Source: Korobacter sp036501185
GTDB taxonomy: Bacteria > Acidobacteriota > Terriglobia > Terriglobales > Acidobacteriaceae
Length of the DNA stretch: 64,000 bases
Assembly: GCA_036501185.1 (NCBI GenBank)
Contig: DASYAU010000070.1
Span: 9,113 to 73,112 of the forward strand
Reading direction: 5' to 3'
Below are positions 41,827 to 49,974 of the stretch, piece by piece. A program made the translations under genes and the position numbers. Within the stretch, counting starts at the first letter, position 1; each line of letters opens with the position of its first letter. The notes below the pieces were generated by a model. That model saw nothing but the letters and a program-made list of their open reading frames with translations. It had not been told where the DNA came from and did no database searches.

Positions 41827-42114
41827 TTATTTGGATCCCGGCGGGGCGGGCTCCCGTGGAATATGTGTCTCCGGCAAGTAGCCGGGCAACACCTCGCGCA
41901 GCGCCCATTCAATTCGTTCTATCGATTCCCGCATCATCTCGGTCTCTTTCTCATTGCCGTGCCGCGCCGCCCTGTACGAGAGCACCTGGAGAGCGTTGCG
42001 GATGCGGTGGTTCATGTCGGCGATCATTTCCAGTCGTGCTGGCACCAACTGGCGGCGGTTCTGCGCCGTGCGGGCGAATTGCAGATGTGTTTTGCACGAT
42101 TTTCGATCGCGCAA
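41827..42114 (-). CDS. small orphan histidine-kinase dimerisation-like protein
   Basis: A 95-residue protein whose middle reads MNHRIRNALQVLSYRAARHG and then RIEWALREVLPG. The NHRIRNALQV stretch resembles the H-box helix of HWE/HisKA_2 histidine kinases (HRxKNxL), but there is no ATPase domain. ATG at 42114 or an internal ATG near residue 30 (MIADMNHRIRN) is the start; the shorter form would be the domain alone. It is divergent from the HEAT-like gene. Function unknown; it could bind or compete with a kinase. Confidence 0.5.
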   Translation of the reverse strand: MRDRKSCKTHLQFARTAQNRRQLVPARLEMIADMNHRIRNALQVLSYRAARHGNEKETEMMRESIERIEWALREVLPGYLPETHIPREPAPPGSK

Positions 42115-42141
42115 AATTGCACTTCGGGTAGACTTTCGCCG

Positions 42142-42882
42142 ATGACATCGGGAGCGACGGATCCGAAACTCGCCGAGCGTGCCCAGTCACGGGATGCTGA
42201 AGAACTTCTCGGCGTGGCACACCATTCGGCCCTGACGGAAGAGATCGCGCTCGCGCTGCTCACCCGACGCGATCTGCCCGGCAACGTGATCGAAGCGATC
42301 TCGCGGAATATAGCTCTGCTCAAGAATCGCAAAGTAAAACTAGCGATTGCGAGCCATCCGAAGACTCCGCGACACGTATCGCTGCCGGTTGCGCGGCATC
42401 TTTATACCTTTGATCTGGTGAAGATCGCGCTCATGCCTGCAGTCCCCACCGACATCAAAGTCGGAGTCGACGAGATGATTATTTCGCGGCTCGAACAGAT
42501 TTCTTCTGGCGAGCGGTTGACGCTGGCGAAGCAGGCCTCGGGACGCGTGGCGGGGGCGCTGCTTCTCGATTCCGAAGAACGCATCATCGAGGCGGCGTTG
42601 AAGAATCCGAAGATGACTGAGTCGATCGTCATCAAGGCGCTGAACCAGAAGAAAGTGCAGCCCCGCAGCGTGCACCTCGTCTGCGAGAACGAGACATGGT
42701 CGCTTCGACGAGACATTCGGCTGGCGTTGCTGCGCAACGAGCACACACCCTTGGCACAAGCCATCAAATTCGCTGGTGGATTGCCAGACCATCTCGTCCG
42801 CGAGGTGCTGAGCCGCTCGAAGCTCATGCCGCACATCAAGAACTATCTACTCGCGACGCTCGAGCAGAAGGCGAATTCATAA
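42142..42882 (+). CDS. HEAT-like helical repeat protein (paralog of the one at 54361)
   Basis: A 246-residue all-helical protein of short repeats with the recurring pattern LxNPxxT and GxRLTLAKQASGRVAGALLLD followed by ALKNPKMTESIVIKAL. ATG at 42142 is chosen because a frame open further upstream lacks the helical pattern and overlaps the minus-strand gene. The same pattern (ALKNPK-type, TExEI and AxKGNKDERFILVRD) recurs in the gene at 54361, so the two are paralogs. No catalytic motif is seen. Confidence 0.72.
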   Translation: MTSGATDPKLAERAQSRDAEELLGVAHHSALTEEIALALLTRRDLPGNVIEAISRNIALLKNRKVKLAIASHPKTPRHVSLPVARHLYTFDLVKIALMPAVPTDIKVGVDEMIISRLEQISSGERLTLAKQASGRVAGALLLDSEERIIEAALKNPKMTESIVIKALNQKKVQPRSVHLVCENETWSLRRDIRLALLRNEHTPLAQAIKFAGGLPDHLVREVLSRSKLMPHIKNYLLATLEQKANS

Positions 42883-42927
42883 ATCGCTGCAAGTTCGCAT
42901 ACAATTTCAGCCCTCAAGGCAAACGTT

Positions 42928-43887
42928 ATGAAAGCTGCGGTTCTGCAGTCCCTTGGTCAGCCTCCTCGCTACGAAGATTTTCCGGACCCTGTGCCGGCAG
43001 AGAGCGAGGTTCTCGTTGACGTCAGCGGCGCCTCGCTGAAACCGGTGGACCGGCAGTTGGCAGCAGGTTCGCATTACGCCAGTCCCCGGCAATTGCCGGC
43101 GATCTGTGGGCTGGATGGCGTCGGTCGGCTTCCCAGTGGCGAACGAATCTATTTCGGCGGTGTGCGGCCGCCGCTCGGCGGCATGGCCCAGCGCACGGCA
43201 GTCCGCAAGGCTTTCGCTTTCCCCATTCCGTCCGAGTTGAACGATGAACAAGCCGCTGCACTGCCGAACCCTGGAGTTTCGGCGTGGCTATCGCTGACTT
43301 ACCGCGCCAAACTGCAAGCAGGTGAGAACGTACTCATCCTCGGGGCCACCGGAGTTACAGGACAGTTAGCTCTCCAAGTCGCGAAGTTGCTTGGTGCGGG
43401 CCGTATCGTCGCCGCAGGTCGGAATCCCGAGGTCTTGCTAAAGCTGAGGGAACTCGGGGCCGACGCAACGCTTTCACTCGACGTCGACGAGGACGAACTT
43501 CGCCAATCGTTTCTTGGCGAGTCGAGGAATGGCCGGTTTCAAGTGGTGCTCGACTACCTTTGGGGCCATCCGGCGGAAGTGTTTCTCGAGACACTCATCC
43601 ATAAAGAATTTGCCACGATCGAGCGCGAGATTCGATTCTTACAAATTGGCGAGAGCGCCGGACCCGTGATTTCGCTGCCCGCTGCCGTGTTGCGCAGCGC
43701 CGCCGTAACCATCCTTGGGACGGCCGGCGTTCCCCCGCACGAAATCCTGCTCACCGCCTTGCGCGATGTCCTGCAGCACGGCGCCAGCGGAAAATTGCGC
43801 GTGGCCACCGAGCGAGTACCGCTGTCGGAGGTAGAGAGCGCGTGGAACCGCGAGTCGCCGGGTCGACGCGTTGTGTTTGTTCCGTGA
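42928..43887 (+). CDS. zinc-less medium-chain dehydrogenase (quinone oxidoreductase type)
   Basis: A 319-residue MDR protein. The catalytic half begins MKAAVLQSLGQPPRYEDFPDP and lacks the structural zinc cysteines; the cofactor half has ILGATGVTGQLALQVAKLLGAG for NADPH binding. It resembles zeta-crystallin and quinone oxidoreductase branches. Substrate unknown. Its stop abuts the stop of the convergent pseudopilin-like gene. Confidence 0.85.
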   Translation: MKAAVLQSLGQPPRYEDFPDPVPAESEVLVDVSGASLKPVDRQLAAGSHYASPRQLPAICGLDGVGRLPSGERIYFGGVRPPLGGMAQRTAVRKAFAFPIPSELNDEQAAALPNPGVSAWLSLTYRAKLQAGENVLILGATGVTGQLALQVAKLLGAGRIVAAGRNPEVLLKLRELGADATLSLDVDEDELRQSFLGESRNGRFQVVLDYLWGHPAEVFLETLIHKEFATIEREIRFLQIGESAGPVISLPAAVLRSAAVTILGTAGVPPHEILLTALRDVLQHGASGKLRVATERVPLSEVESAWNRESPGRRVVFVP

Positions 43888-44304
43888 CTAAGCTGCGGGT
43901 GACTCTGCCGTCGCAGGCTTGTCTTCTTCGGCCTTGATCTTGCCCGATTGATCCACGAAGAAGGACCGGTGCGTGGCGTCGATGTGGTCAGGCGTCATCG
44001 TGAGGTGGAACCCTTCGCCCTCGACACGGTAACCCACGGTGTAGTCTCCACGTTTATTGCTGGCGACCGTGCGGCGCGTGACAGACCCAGTACCGGCCAG
44101 CGTCTGCAGATTCGGCGGGTAGGTATTGTGCCGCGCCTTGTAGTTTTTTCCCGCGTTGATGATTGTGCGCATGAAGCCAATTGCGGCGGCTTCGCTATCG
44201 CTCTTGGCTGGATCGCCCTTGTACTTCGGCTGGTAGTCCTGGCTCCAGCTAAGGGAAACTACCAACAAAAACGCCACGAGAGGAAGCATGCTGCGTATGC
44301 GCAT
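43888..44304 (-). CDS. secreted pseudopilin-like protein
   Basis: A 138-residue protein with a signal peptide (MLPLVAFLLVVSLSWSQ). The mature sequence AAAIGFMRTIINAGKNYKARHNTYPPNLQTLAG resembles the C-terminal region of type IV pilins and pseudopilins, but the prepilin peptidase site is not at the start. The C-terminus is acidic and Ala/Pro rich. Function unknown; common in Acidobacteriota. Confidence 0.65.
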   Translation of the reverse strand: MRIRSMLPLVAFLLVVSLSWSQDYQPKYKGDPAKSDSEAAAIGFMRTIINAGKNYKARHNTYPPNLQTLAGTGSVTRRTVASNKRGDYTVGYRVEGEGFHLTMTPDHIDATHRSFFVDQSGKIKAEEDKPATAESPAA

Positions 44305-44425
44305 CAGGAACTCCTTTTAGTTAAGTTCGCGAAAAACGGCGAAAGAAATTAGCGGGGATGATTCTATCCCTTTGCAAGCCCCTGCGATTGCGGGTACTAT
44401 CAGCAGCTAAGAACCCTCGGTGCCT

Positions 44426-45085
44426 ATGAAAACAGCTATGGCGAAAAAGCCCCATATACGGTTAGCGGTGGTGGAAAGCGATCCCCTTCGTTTTGTCGGC
44501 TTCCGTGCGCTGTTCGACGCAGAGTCAGATCTGGAACTGCTGTCGGCCACCGTTCCGGACCTTGCAACCCGTCATGATGTCGATCTGGTGTTGCTGGGCA
44601 GCCGCAACGGGCAGAACCTCTTCGACGTAATGGCGAGCCTCAAGGCGTCGCGTCCCGACCTGCGGATTATTGTTACGGGCACCGGAGCGGACGACGAAAC
44701 CATCCTGAAGGCGATCGCAGCAGGCGCAAAAGGCTACGTGGATGAGGCTGGCTCGCCGGCGGAGTTCGTCCAGGCGATTCGGATTGTCAACCAGGGAAGT
44801 GTTTGGGCGCCGCGACACGTGCTGTCGATCTTTATCGAGCGCGTCACCTCCTCCCCGGGACGGATTTTCCCGGCCGGCCGGGTTACGTTCACCGACCGTG
44901 AGAAGGAAGTCCTGGAATTGCTCGTAGCCGGCCGATCGAACAAGGAGATTGGCTCCGCCCTGGGGATCGAAGAGCGGACGGTCAAGGCCCATGTCGCAAA
45001 ACTGATGCGCAAAGTCGGGGTACAGAACCGCATTGCGCTGTCGGTGCACGCGATTACGCATTCACTGGTGAGCTCGGCTCGTTAG
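44426..45085 (+). CDS. LuxR-family regulator with degenerate receiver
   Basis: About 219 residues. The C-terminal HTH is intact (RVTFTDREKEVLELLVAGRSNKEIG, EERTVKAHVAKLMRKVG). The N-terminal domain has receiver fold and length, but the phospho-Asp position reads LVLLGSRNGQ, the acidic pair reads VVESDPLR and the usual switch Lys position reads GYVDEAG. It is therefore a pseudo-receiver that probably is not controlled by phosphorylation in the usual way. The start is ATG at 44426; a GTG lies six bases upstream. A structured gap follows. Confidence 0.85.
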   Translation: MKTAMAKKPHIRLAVVESDPLRFVGFRALFDAESDLELLSATVPDLATRHDVDLVLLGSRNGQNLFDVMASLKASRPDLRIIVTGTGADDETILKAIAAGAKGYVDEAGSPAEFVQAIRIVNQGSVWAPRHVLSIFIERVTSSPGRIFPAGRVTFTDREKEVLELLVAGRSNKEIGSALGIEERTVKAHVAKLMRKVGVQNRIALSVHAITHSLVSSAR

Positions 45086-45458
45086 TGCGGCCATTACCAA
45101 AGTAGTATGGACCCTCGGCCAACGGACTGCTGCCTTAGTTACCTTGTCGCAAATCTGCTCTGCGGAGATACTCCCTCCACCTACTACAGTACCTGGGAGA
45201 CGGGGCTGTATGGAGAGCGAGGGTCCTTCGTGCAGCCCCATCAAATCTCGGGGATTTGCTTCAGGTACTGAGTTGGGGTGCCGGTTGCTTTCAACTCAGC
45301 CCTCCCCCAGAGTGCACGTTCTCGAAAAGTAACCGGCATTTCCACAACTCCTGCCTCTTATTCGGGTTCCATTCAGCGTAAGATCGAGTCAAATTCCCAG
45401 AAGAGCTGCATACGTTTGTCTCAAAGGGCGTACGCAGCCGATTCGAGGCTCGCTCCCG
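45086..45458. other. 373-base gap rich in inverted repeats
   Basis: No gene longer than the 32-residue minus-strand frame at 45241-45339 is supported. The gap holds several inverted repeats: GGACCCTCG (45109-45117) with CGAGGGTCC (45218-45226); GGGGCTG (45202-45208) with CAGCCCC (45233-45239); CAAATC (45242-45247) with GATTTG (45253-45258); CTGAGTTG (45268-45275) with CAACTCAG (45292-45299); and TGCCGGTT (45279-45286) with AACCGGCA (45331-45338). The first pair interlocks with the second, and the loop of the fourth with the fifth, in pseudoknot order. Confidence 0.6.
45241..45339 (-). CDS. possible small protein, 32 aa
   Basis: ATG at 45339, preceded by GGCAGGAG eight bases upstream, opens a 32-residue frame to TGA at 45241: it starts MPVTFRERALW and ends TPTQYLKQIPEI. 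The ribosome site is good, but the frame is short and overlaps inverted repeats, so it may be part of a structured RNA or a repeat element instead. I do not recognise a family. Confidence 0.4.
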   Translation of the reverse strand: MPVTFRERALWGRAELKATGTPTQYLKQIPEI

Positions 45459-46349
45459 ATGAAAAAGATTGCAGGTCTGCTTACCCTCCTCCTCCTGAGC
45501 GGCGCTGCCTTCGCGCATGACCGTTCGAACGAAGTTGACCGCGTAGAGAGCTCGGCGACCGTGCTCGACGAGATCATGTCAGCCCCGGATTCGGGCATTC
45601 CCAACCGTGTAATCGATAGCGCCAAATGCGTGGCTGTCGTGCCATCCATGCTGAAGGGCGGTTTTGTCTTCGGCGCGGCTTACGGCCGAGGCATTGCCAG
45701 TTGCCGCAGCGAAAAGGGCGGATGGACGCCTCCGGCCTTTTTCGTCCTGGAAGGTGGAAGCTTCGGTCTCCAGATCGGTGGCCAGGCCGTGGATGTGGTC
45801 ATGCTCGTGATGAACGACCACGGGATGCGCAACCTTCTGACCAGCAAATTCAAGTTAGGCGCCGATGCATCCGTGGCTGCCGGTCCGGTGGGCCGCCAGG
45901 CATCGGGGGATACCGATCTGTATATGCGGGCCGAGATCCTTACCTATTCGCGGGCACGTGGCATTTTCGCCGGGCTCACATTGAATGGCGCTTCGGTACG
46001 ACAGGACCGAGATGCGACGCGTGATTTCTACGGCCACTACATCTCGTATCGCACATTGCTGCGTGGCGAGACCGAACAGCCGCAGGGCGCCGAAACATGG
46101 ATAACGGCGTTGAACCGTTATGCGGGGGGATCCACGAATCCGGGCAGCGGCACGACGGCCAGCGCTCCGTTGGCACCGCCTCCGCAGGCTCCGGCACCTG
46201 CTGCAGCACCGGCACCCGCGAATCCGGCGAATACCGATGCGAATGAACCGGCACCGTCAGCGACCAACACGCCTCCGGCGGCGAAGATGCCGGCGGAGAA
46301 CGACATTCCGGATGTTCCGCCGCAACCGGCGAGCGCAGATCCCCACTAG
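45459..46349 (+). CDS. secreted SYLF (YSC84-type) domain protein
   Basis: A 296-residue protein with a signal peptide (MKKIAGLLTLLLLSGAAFA). Residues about 25-215 match the SYLF family: AKCVAVVPSMLKGGFVFGAAYG, GGWTPPAFFVLEGGSFGLQIGG, LVMNDHGMRNLL and YSRARGIFAGLTLNGA. SYLF domains bind lipids in eukaryotes; the bacterial secreted forms have unknown roles. The last 80 residues are Pro/Ala/Asn rich and probably disordered. Confidence 0.85.
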   Translation: MKKIAGLLTLLLLSGAAFAHDRSNEVDRVESSATVLDEIMSAPDSGIPNRVIDSAKCVAVVPSMLKGGFVFGAAYGRGIASCRSEKGGWTPPAFFVLEGGSFGLQIGGQAVDVVMLVMNDHGMRNLLTSKFKLGADASVAAGPVGRQASGDTDLYMRAEILTYSRARGIFAGLTLNGASVRQDRDATRDFYGHYISYRTLLRGETEQPQGAETWITALNRYAGGSTNPGSGTTASAPLAPPPQAPAPAAAPAPANPANTDANEPAPSATNTPPAAKMPAENDIPDVPPQPASADPH

Positions 46350-46382
46350 TCTTGGAAGTCCAATCCCCGTCGGCGACGCATC

Positions 46383-47357
46383 GTGCGTGCGGACGGGGTT
46401 TCTCTATCGTGTTTGACTCCGGTTTTCGCGGTTTGCTACCGTCGCTCTTTGCGAACTTTACGCCAAAGGCTGGAATACGCTCCGATTTGGCTGCTGCTGC
46501 GCGTCATGGCGCTGCTTCCACGGCCTTTAGCGCGTGCTCTCGGCATTTCCATCGGCGGAATGGTTTATGTCCTGATGGGACGCTTGCGCAGGGTCGGCCA
46601 CCGCAATCTCGAAATCGCCTTCCCGAATAAGAACCTGAAGGAACGCAAGAAGATCCTGCGAGGCATGTATGTTTCGCTAGGCCGTCTCTTGGCCGAGTTC
46701 TGCCTGTTTCCTCGATACAGCCGGCAAAACGTGGAACGAATCGCCGTCTATAAAGGTTTTGAGAACTTCGAACAGGCCGAGCAGTTGGGGAAGGGCGTTC
46801 TCTTGCTCACCGGGCACGTGGGCGGATGGGAAATTGGGTCGTTCGTCCACTCGCTCTACGGCCACCCAATGAACATTGTTGTGCGGCCGCTCGATAATCC
46901 GCACCTCAACCGCCTGGCTGAGCAATTCCGCAGCCGGTTTGGGAATCGGCTTCTGCCCAAGCAGGAGTTCGCTCGGGGCTTGCTCGCCGCCATGCACAAG
47001 GGCGAGACCGTCGGAATCCTCATGGATACAAACATGACGCCGCCGCAGGGCGATTTCGTGCCATTTTTCGGAGTCCGGGCTTGCACTGCGACGGGACTTG
47101 CGCGCGTGGCGAGGAAGACCGGAGCGGCCGTCGTTCCGGCATTTACGATTTGGGATGACCAGCTTCGCAAATACCATGTAGTGTTCGAACCGGCGATCAA
47201 ACTGGTGAAAACCGACAATCCCGACGCCGATGTGCTGGCCAACACAGGGTTGTTCAATAAGGCGCTCGAGGATGTGATCCGGCGGTATCCGGACCAGTGG
47301 TTATGGGTGCATCGGCGATGGAAAACCCGTCCGCCTGGCGAGCCGCCCATCTACTAA
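46383..47357 (+). CDS. LpxL/HtrB-family acyltransferase
   Basis: A 324-residue acyltransferase. Catalytic motif HVGGWE sits in LLLTGHVGGWEIGSF, with MDTNMTPPQGDFVPFFG downstream. These enzymes add secondary acyl chains to lipid A. The listed start is GTG; a later TTG near 46449 (LRTLRQRLEYAPIW) is also possible because the first 20 residues are poorly conserved. The next gene, lpxD, acts in the same pathway, and both are on the same strand with 38 bases between them. Confidence 0.85.
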   Translation: MRADGVSLSCLTPVFAVCYRRSLRTLRQRLEYAPIWLLLRVMALLPRPLARALGISIGGMVYVLMGRLRRVGHRNLEIAFPNKNLKERKKILRGMYVSLGRLLAEFCLFPRYSRQNVERIAVYKGFENFEQAEQLGKGVLLLTGHVGGWEIGSFVHSLYGHPMNIVVRPLDNPHLNRLAEQFRSRFGNRLLPKQEFARGLLAAMHKGETVGILMDTNMTPPQGDFVPFFGVRACTATGLARVARKTGAAVVPAFTIWDDQLRKYHVVFEPAIKLVKTDNPDADVLANTGLFNKALEDVIRRYPDQWLWVHRRWKTRPPGEPPIY

Positions 47358-47395
47358 GGTTTGCTTCCGCGACGGCTTAGCCATATAAAAGCAGC

Positions 47396-48391
47396 ATGTC
47401 AGCTACATTGCAGGAACTCGCCGCTGCGATCAACGCACGCGTAATCGGCCCGGCGGAGGCGACGGTGTCGTCGGTCGCCTCAATCACCCACGCTTCGCGC
47501 CACGACCTGGTGTTCTGCGAAAACGAGAAGTTCCTTGGAGAGGCATTAGCCAGCGATGCCGGCGCCGTGGTCGCGGGAGAGTTCGCGGCAGCGACCGAAC
47601 GCACGAAACCGCTGCTCATTGCCAAGCAGCCGAGGCTGGCCTTCGCGCTGGCAGCACGGCATCTCAAGCCATCGCGGCGCAAGGGCGGCATCGTTCACCA
47701 AACCGCAATCGTGCCGCCCACGGCCGTGTTCGGCTCGGACATCATGGTCGGCGCGTATGTCGTGCTGGGCGAGCACGCCTCGATCGGCGATCGCGTAACG
47801 ATTGGCGCGGGTTGCTCGATTGGCAGCAACGTGATCATCGGCCACGATTGCCATATCCACTCGCGGGTGACGATCTACAACAACACCATGATCGGCAGCC
47901 ACTGCATTATTCACGCGGGTGCTGTGCTGGGAGCCGATGGATTCGGATATGTGCGTGACGCGGAGACGGGCCGCTATTACCAGATGCCACAGATCGGACG
48001 GCTGATCGTCGGCGATCACGTGGAAATCGGCGCGAACGTCACCATCGACCGCGGTGGTCTGGAGGACACCGTGATCGGCGAGGGAACGAAGCTCGACAAT
48101 CTCGTCCACATTGGCCATAACTGCACGCTTGGGGAGAACGTCGTAATCGCCGCGCAAACCGGCATCTCCGGCAGTTCCGCAATTGGCGACAACGCGGTCA
48201 TCGGCGGCCAGGTAGGCATTGGAGAACACGTGACCCTGGAGCAGGGAACCATGCTTGGCGGGCAATCGGGCGTGCTCTCGAACAAGGTCTTCCGCGAGAA
48301 AGGGCCATGCTTTGGCACTCCCGCGCGGCCGCTCAATGATTTTCTGCGGGAACAAGCGGCGCTTGGACGAATCGCGCGCCGGCAGGATTAG
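47396..48391 (+). CDS. lpxD: UDP-3-O-acylglucosamine N-acyltransferase
   Basis: LpxD adds the second acyl chain in lipid A synthesis. The 331-residue product has the N-terminal uridine-binding domain (residues 1-100, ASITHASRHDLVFCEN), then a left-handed beta helix of hexapeptide repeats (residues 105-300, with VTIGAGCSIGSNVIIG) and the catalytic His in LVHIGHNC. Length is normal for the family. It overlaps nothing; the P-loop gene follows after 13 bases. Confidence 0.93.
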   Translation: MSATLQELAAAINARVIGPAEATVSSVASITHASRHDLVFCENEKFLGEALASDAGAVVAGEFAAATERTKPLLIAKQPRLAFALAARHLKPSRRKGGIVHQTAIVPPTAVFGSDIMVGAYVVLGEHASIGDRVTIGAGCSIGSNVIIGHDCHIHSRVTIYNNTMIGSHCIIHAGAVLGADGFGYVRDAETGRYYQMPQIGRLIVGDHVEIGANVTIDRGGLEDTVIGEGTKLDNLVHIGHNCTLGENVVIAAQTGISGSSAIGDNAVIGGQVGIGEHVTLEQGTMLGGQSGVLSNKVFREKGPCFGTPARPLNDFLREQAALGRIARRQD

Positions 48392-48404
48392 CATCGAACC
48401 AGCT

Positions 48405-49025
48405 ATGGCGATCATGGTCATTGGCGGGCACTCGCGCGACGTCGGAAAAACCAGCGTTGTAGCGGGTCTGATTGCCTCGATGCCCGAGAAGCACTGGCTA
48501 GCAATGAAGATTACGCAATACGGGCACGGCGTCTGCTCCGCCAACGGCGAGCCTTGCGACTGCGTCACCGCTGATCACAGCCTTGCAGTGTCTGAAGAAC
48601 ATAACCGCAAAGGCGATACCGACACCTCACGCTTTCTCCTGGCCGGTGCTGAACGAGTGCTGTGGGTGCGAACCCAGCAGGGAATGTTAGCCGAGGCAAT
48701 GCCGCGGGTTCGCGCCGAGATGGCGAAGGCCGAAAACGTGATCCTGGAGTCGAACAGCGTGATGAGATTCATTCGTCCCACGCTGTACGTCGCAGTGCTC
48801 GATCCCTCGAGGGCGGACTTCAAAGCTAGCGCCCGCGAATACCTGGACCGCGCCGACGTCGTGCTTTTGCGTTCGAGCGACGGGAATCCCGGGTGGAACG
48901 ACGTTTCATTGAAGCCGGTGCAGGGTAGGCCGTTCTTCGCGTTCACGCCGCCGGACTACGTGCCATCGAACTTCGTGGAGTTTGTCCGGGAACGAGTGGA
49001 ACGAGCTGCCGTACGGGCGCGCTGA
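48405..49025 (+). CDS. P-loop NTPase of unknown role
   Basis: A 206-residue protein with a Walker A motif GGHSRDVGKTS near the N-terminus, a variant that resembles MobB and related GTPases. A Cys-rich stretch follows (YGHGVCSANGEPCDCVTADH). ATG at 48405 was chosen because a longer frame upstream is only the shadow of lpxD. It follows lpxD by 13 bases, so it may be co-expressed, but no lipid A role is known to me. It is convergent with the DehI-like gene (4 bases). Confidence 0.75.
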   Translation: MAIMVIGGHSRDVGKTSVVAGLIASMPEKHWLAMKITQYGHGVCSANGEPCDCVTADHSLAVSEEHNRKGDTDTSRFLLAGAERVLWVRTQQGMLAEAMPRVRAEMAKAENVILESNSVMRFIRPTLYVAVLDPSRADFKASAREYLDRADVVLLRSSDGNPGWNDVSLKPVQGRPFFAFTPPDYVPSNFVEFVRERVERAAVRAR

Positions 49026-49029
49026 TTTC

Positions 49030-49911
49030 TCAGGCGACTTTTTCTTTCGCGGGGCCTTGGCTGTGCGTCTCGACGCGGTTGCCACCTTCCAGCCCGATCT
49101 TTGCAAAGCTCGCGTTGAGGACGCTGGCGGCACTGCCGCGAAACAGGAGTTCCGTGAGCCGGGTCACGATGGCAATATCTTCTTCGTTCACGCCACCTTC
49201 CAACAATCGCGGAAATTCCATTTCAATCGAACGAGGGATTTCCTGCGCGCAGTTCCATGCACTCTCGCGCATCCGGAAAATTGCGTCCTCATGCATTACC
49301 GACTGAAGCATGGTCTTGATCGTTTGCCAGAAGGCAAACAGCAGATCAGGCCATTGCGCGAGCGCCCGCTGCTCGTCGCCGCAGAACGGCAAATCGAGAG
49401 TGTGACGGATCTCCTCCATGACACGACGAACGCCAATCGGAGCCGACTCGACATCCACAAAATCAGGCGCGGGAGCCGACGCAATGCGGTCTGCGGGATG
49501 AATATCGGCGGGCTTGCCGACGGAGGCGTCGAAGGCCTGCAACTGCGCAGACAGAATGAGAAGCACGGCCGGTTGTACGCGGCAGATTTGGTCGAACACG
49601 GCCGTCGCCTGCGATACGGTTAACCCATCGCCAAGAGGCGGAACTTTGAAATAGTTGTGGACGTAGGTATAGGCCTCGGCCTGGAGCCGCTCGGCGAGAT
49701 CGAAGAACTCGCGGGTAGCAAACAGAGGTCGAATGGCCCGCCACTGCAGATCGAGAAACTCGGGATACGCCGCGAATGCCTGGAATTCCAGAGGCACATA
49801 AGCGATTCCGAGTGCCGCGCGGAGTTCATCGAAAACCTCGGCCACGCGGCCAGTTGCGTCGCTTTCTCGTACGAGATGAAGCCGATTTCCTTTGCGCCAC
49901 GGCATATTCAA
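49030..49911 (-). CDS. DehI-like 2-haloacid dehalogenase family protein
   Basis: A 293-residue all-helical protein with two similar halves (ATGRVAEVFDELRAALGIAYVP near the start and PIGVRRVMEEIRHTLDLPF in the middle), as in the DehI fold that dehalogenates D- and L-2-haloacids. The match is by pattern; the catalytic Asp was not mapped with confidence. A role in halogenated acid use is therefore tentative. It is divergent from the RibD-C-like gene. Confidence 0.65.
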   Translation of the reverse strand: MNMPWRKGNRLHLVRESDATGRVAEVFDELRAALGIAYVPLEFQAFAAYPEFLDLQWRAIRPLFATREFFDLAERLQAEAYTYVHNYFKVPPLGDGLTVSQATAVFDQICRVQPAVLLILSAQLQAFDASVGKPADIHPADRIASAPAPDFVDVESAPIGVRRVMEEIRHTLDLPFCGDEQRALAQWPDLLFAFWQTIKTMLQSVMHEDAIFRMRESAWNCAQEIPRSIEMEFPRLLEGGVNEEDIAIVTRLTELLFRGSAASVLNASFAKIGLEGGNRVETHSQGPAKEKVA

Positions 49912-49974
49912 TATGGATGCCGCCCATGACGCATAAGGACGTAAGGTGTAATTCTTAGTGGGGCTGCACGTAGA

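Noticed and set aside
45086..45458. tmRNA, SRP RNA, RNase P RNA or known riboswitch
   Set aside because: None of the conserved cores or 3' ends of these RNAs was found on either strand; only inverted repeats remain.
47546..48568. Long minus-strand frame of 340 residues across lpxD
   Set aside because: It lies opposite lpxD with no domain, and reads as a low-similarity shadow of the repeat-rich gene.
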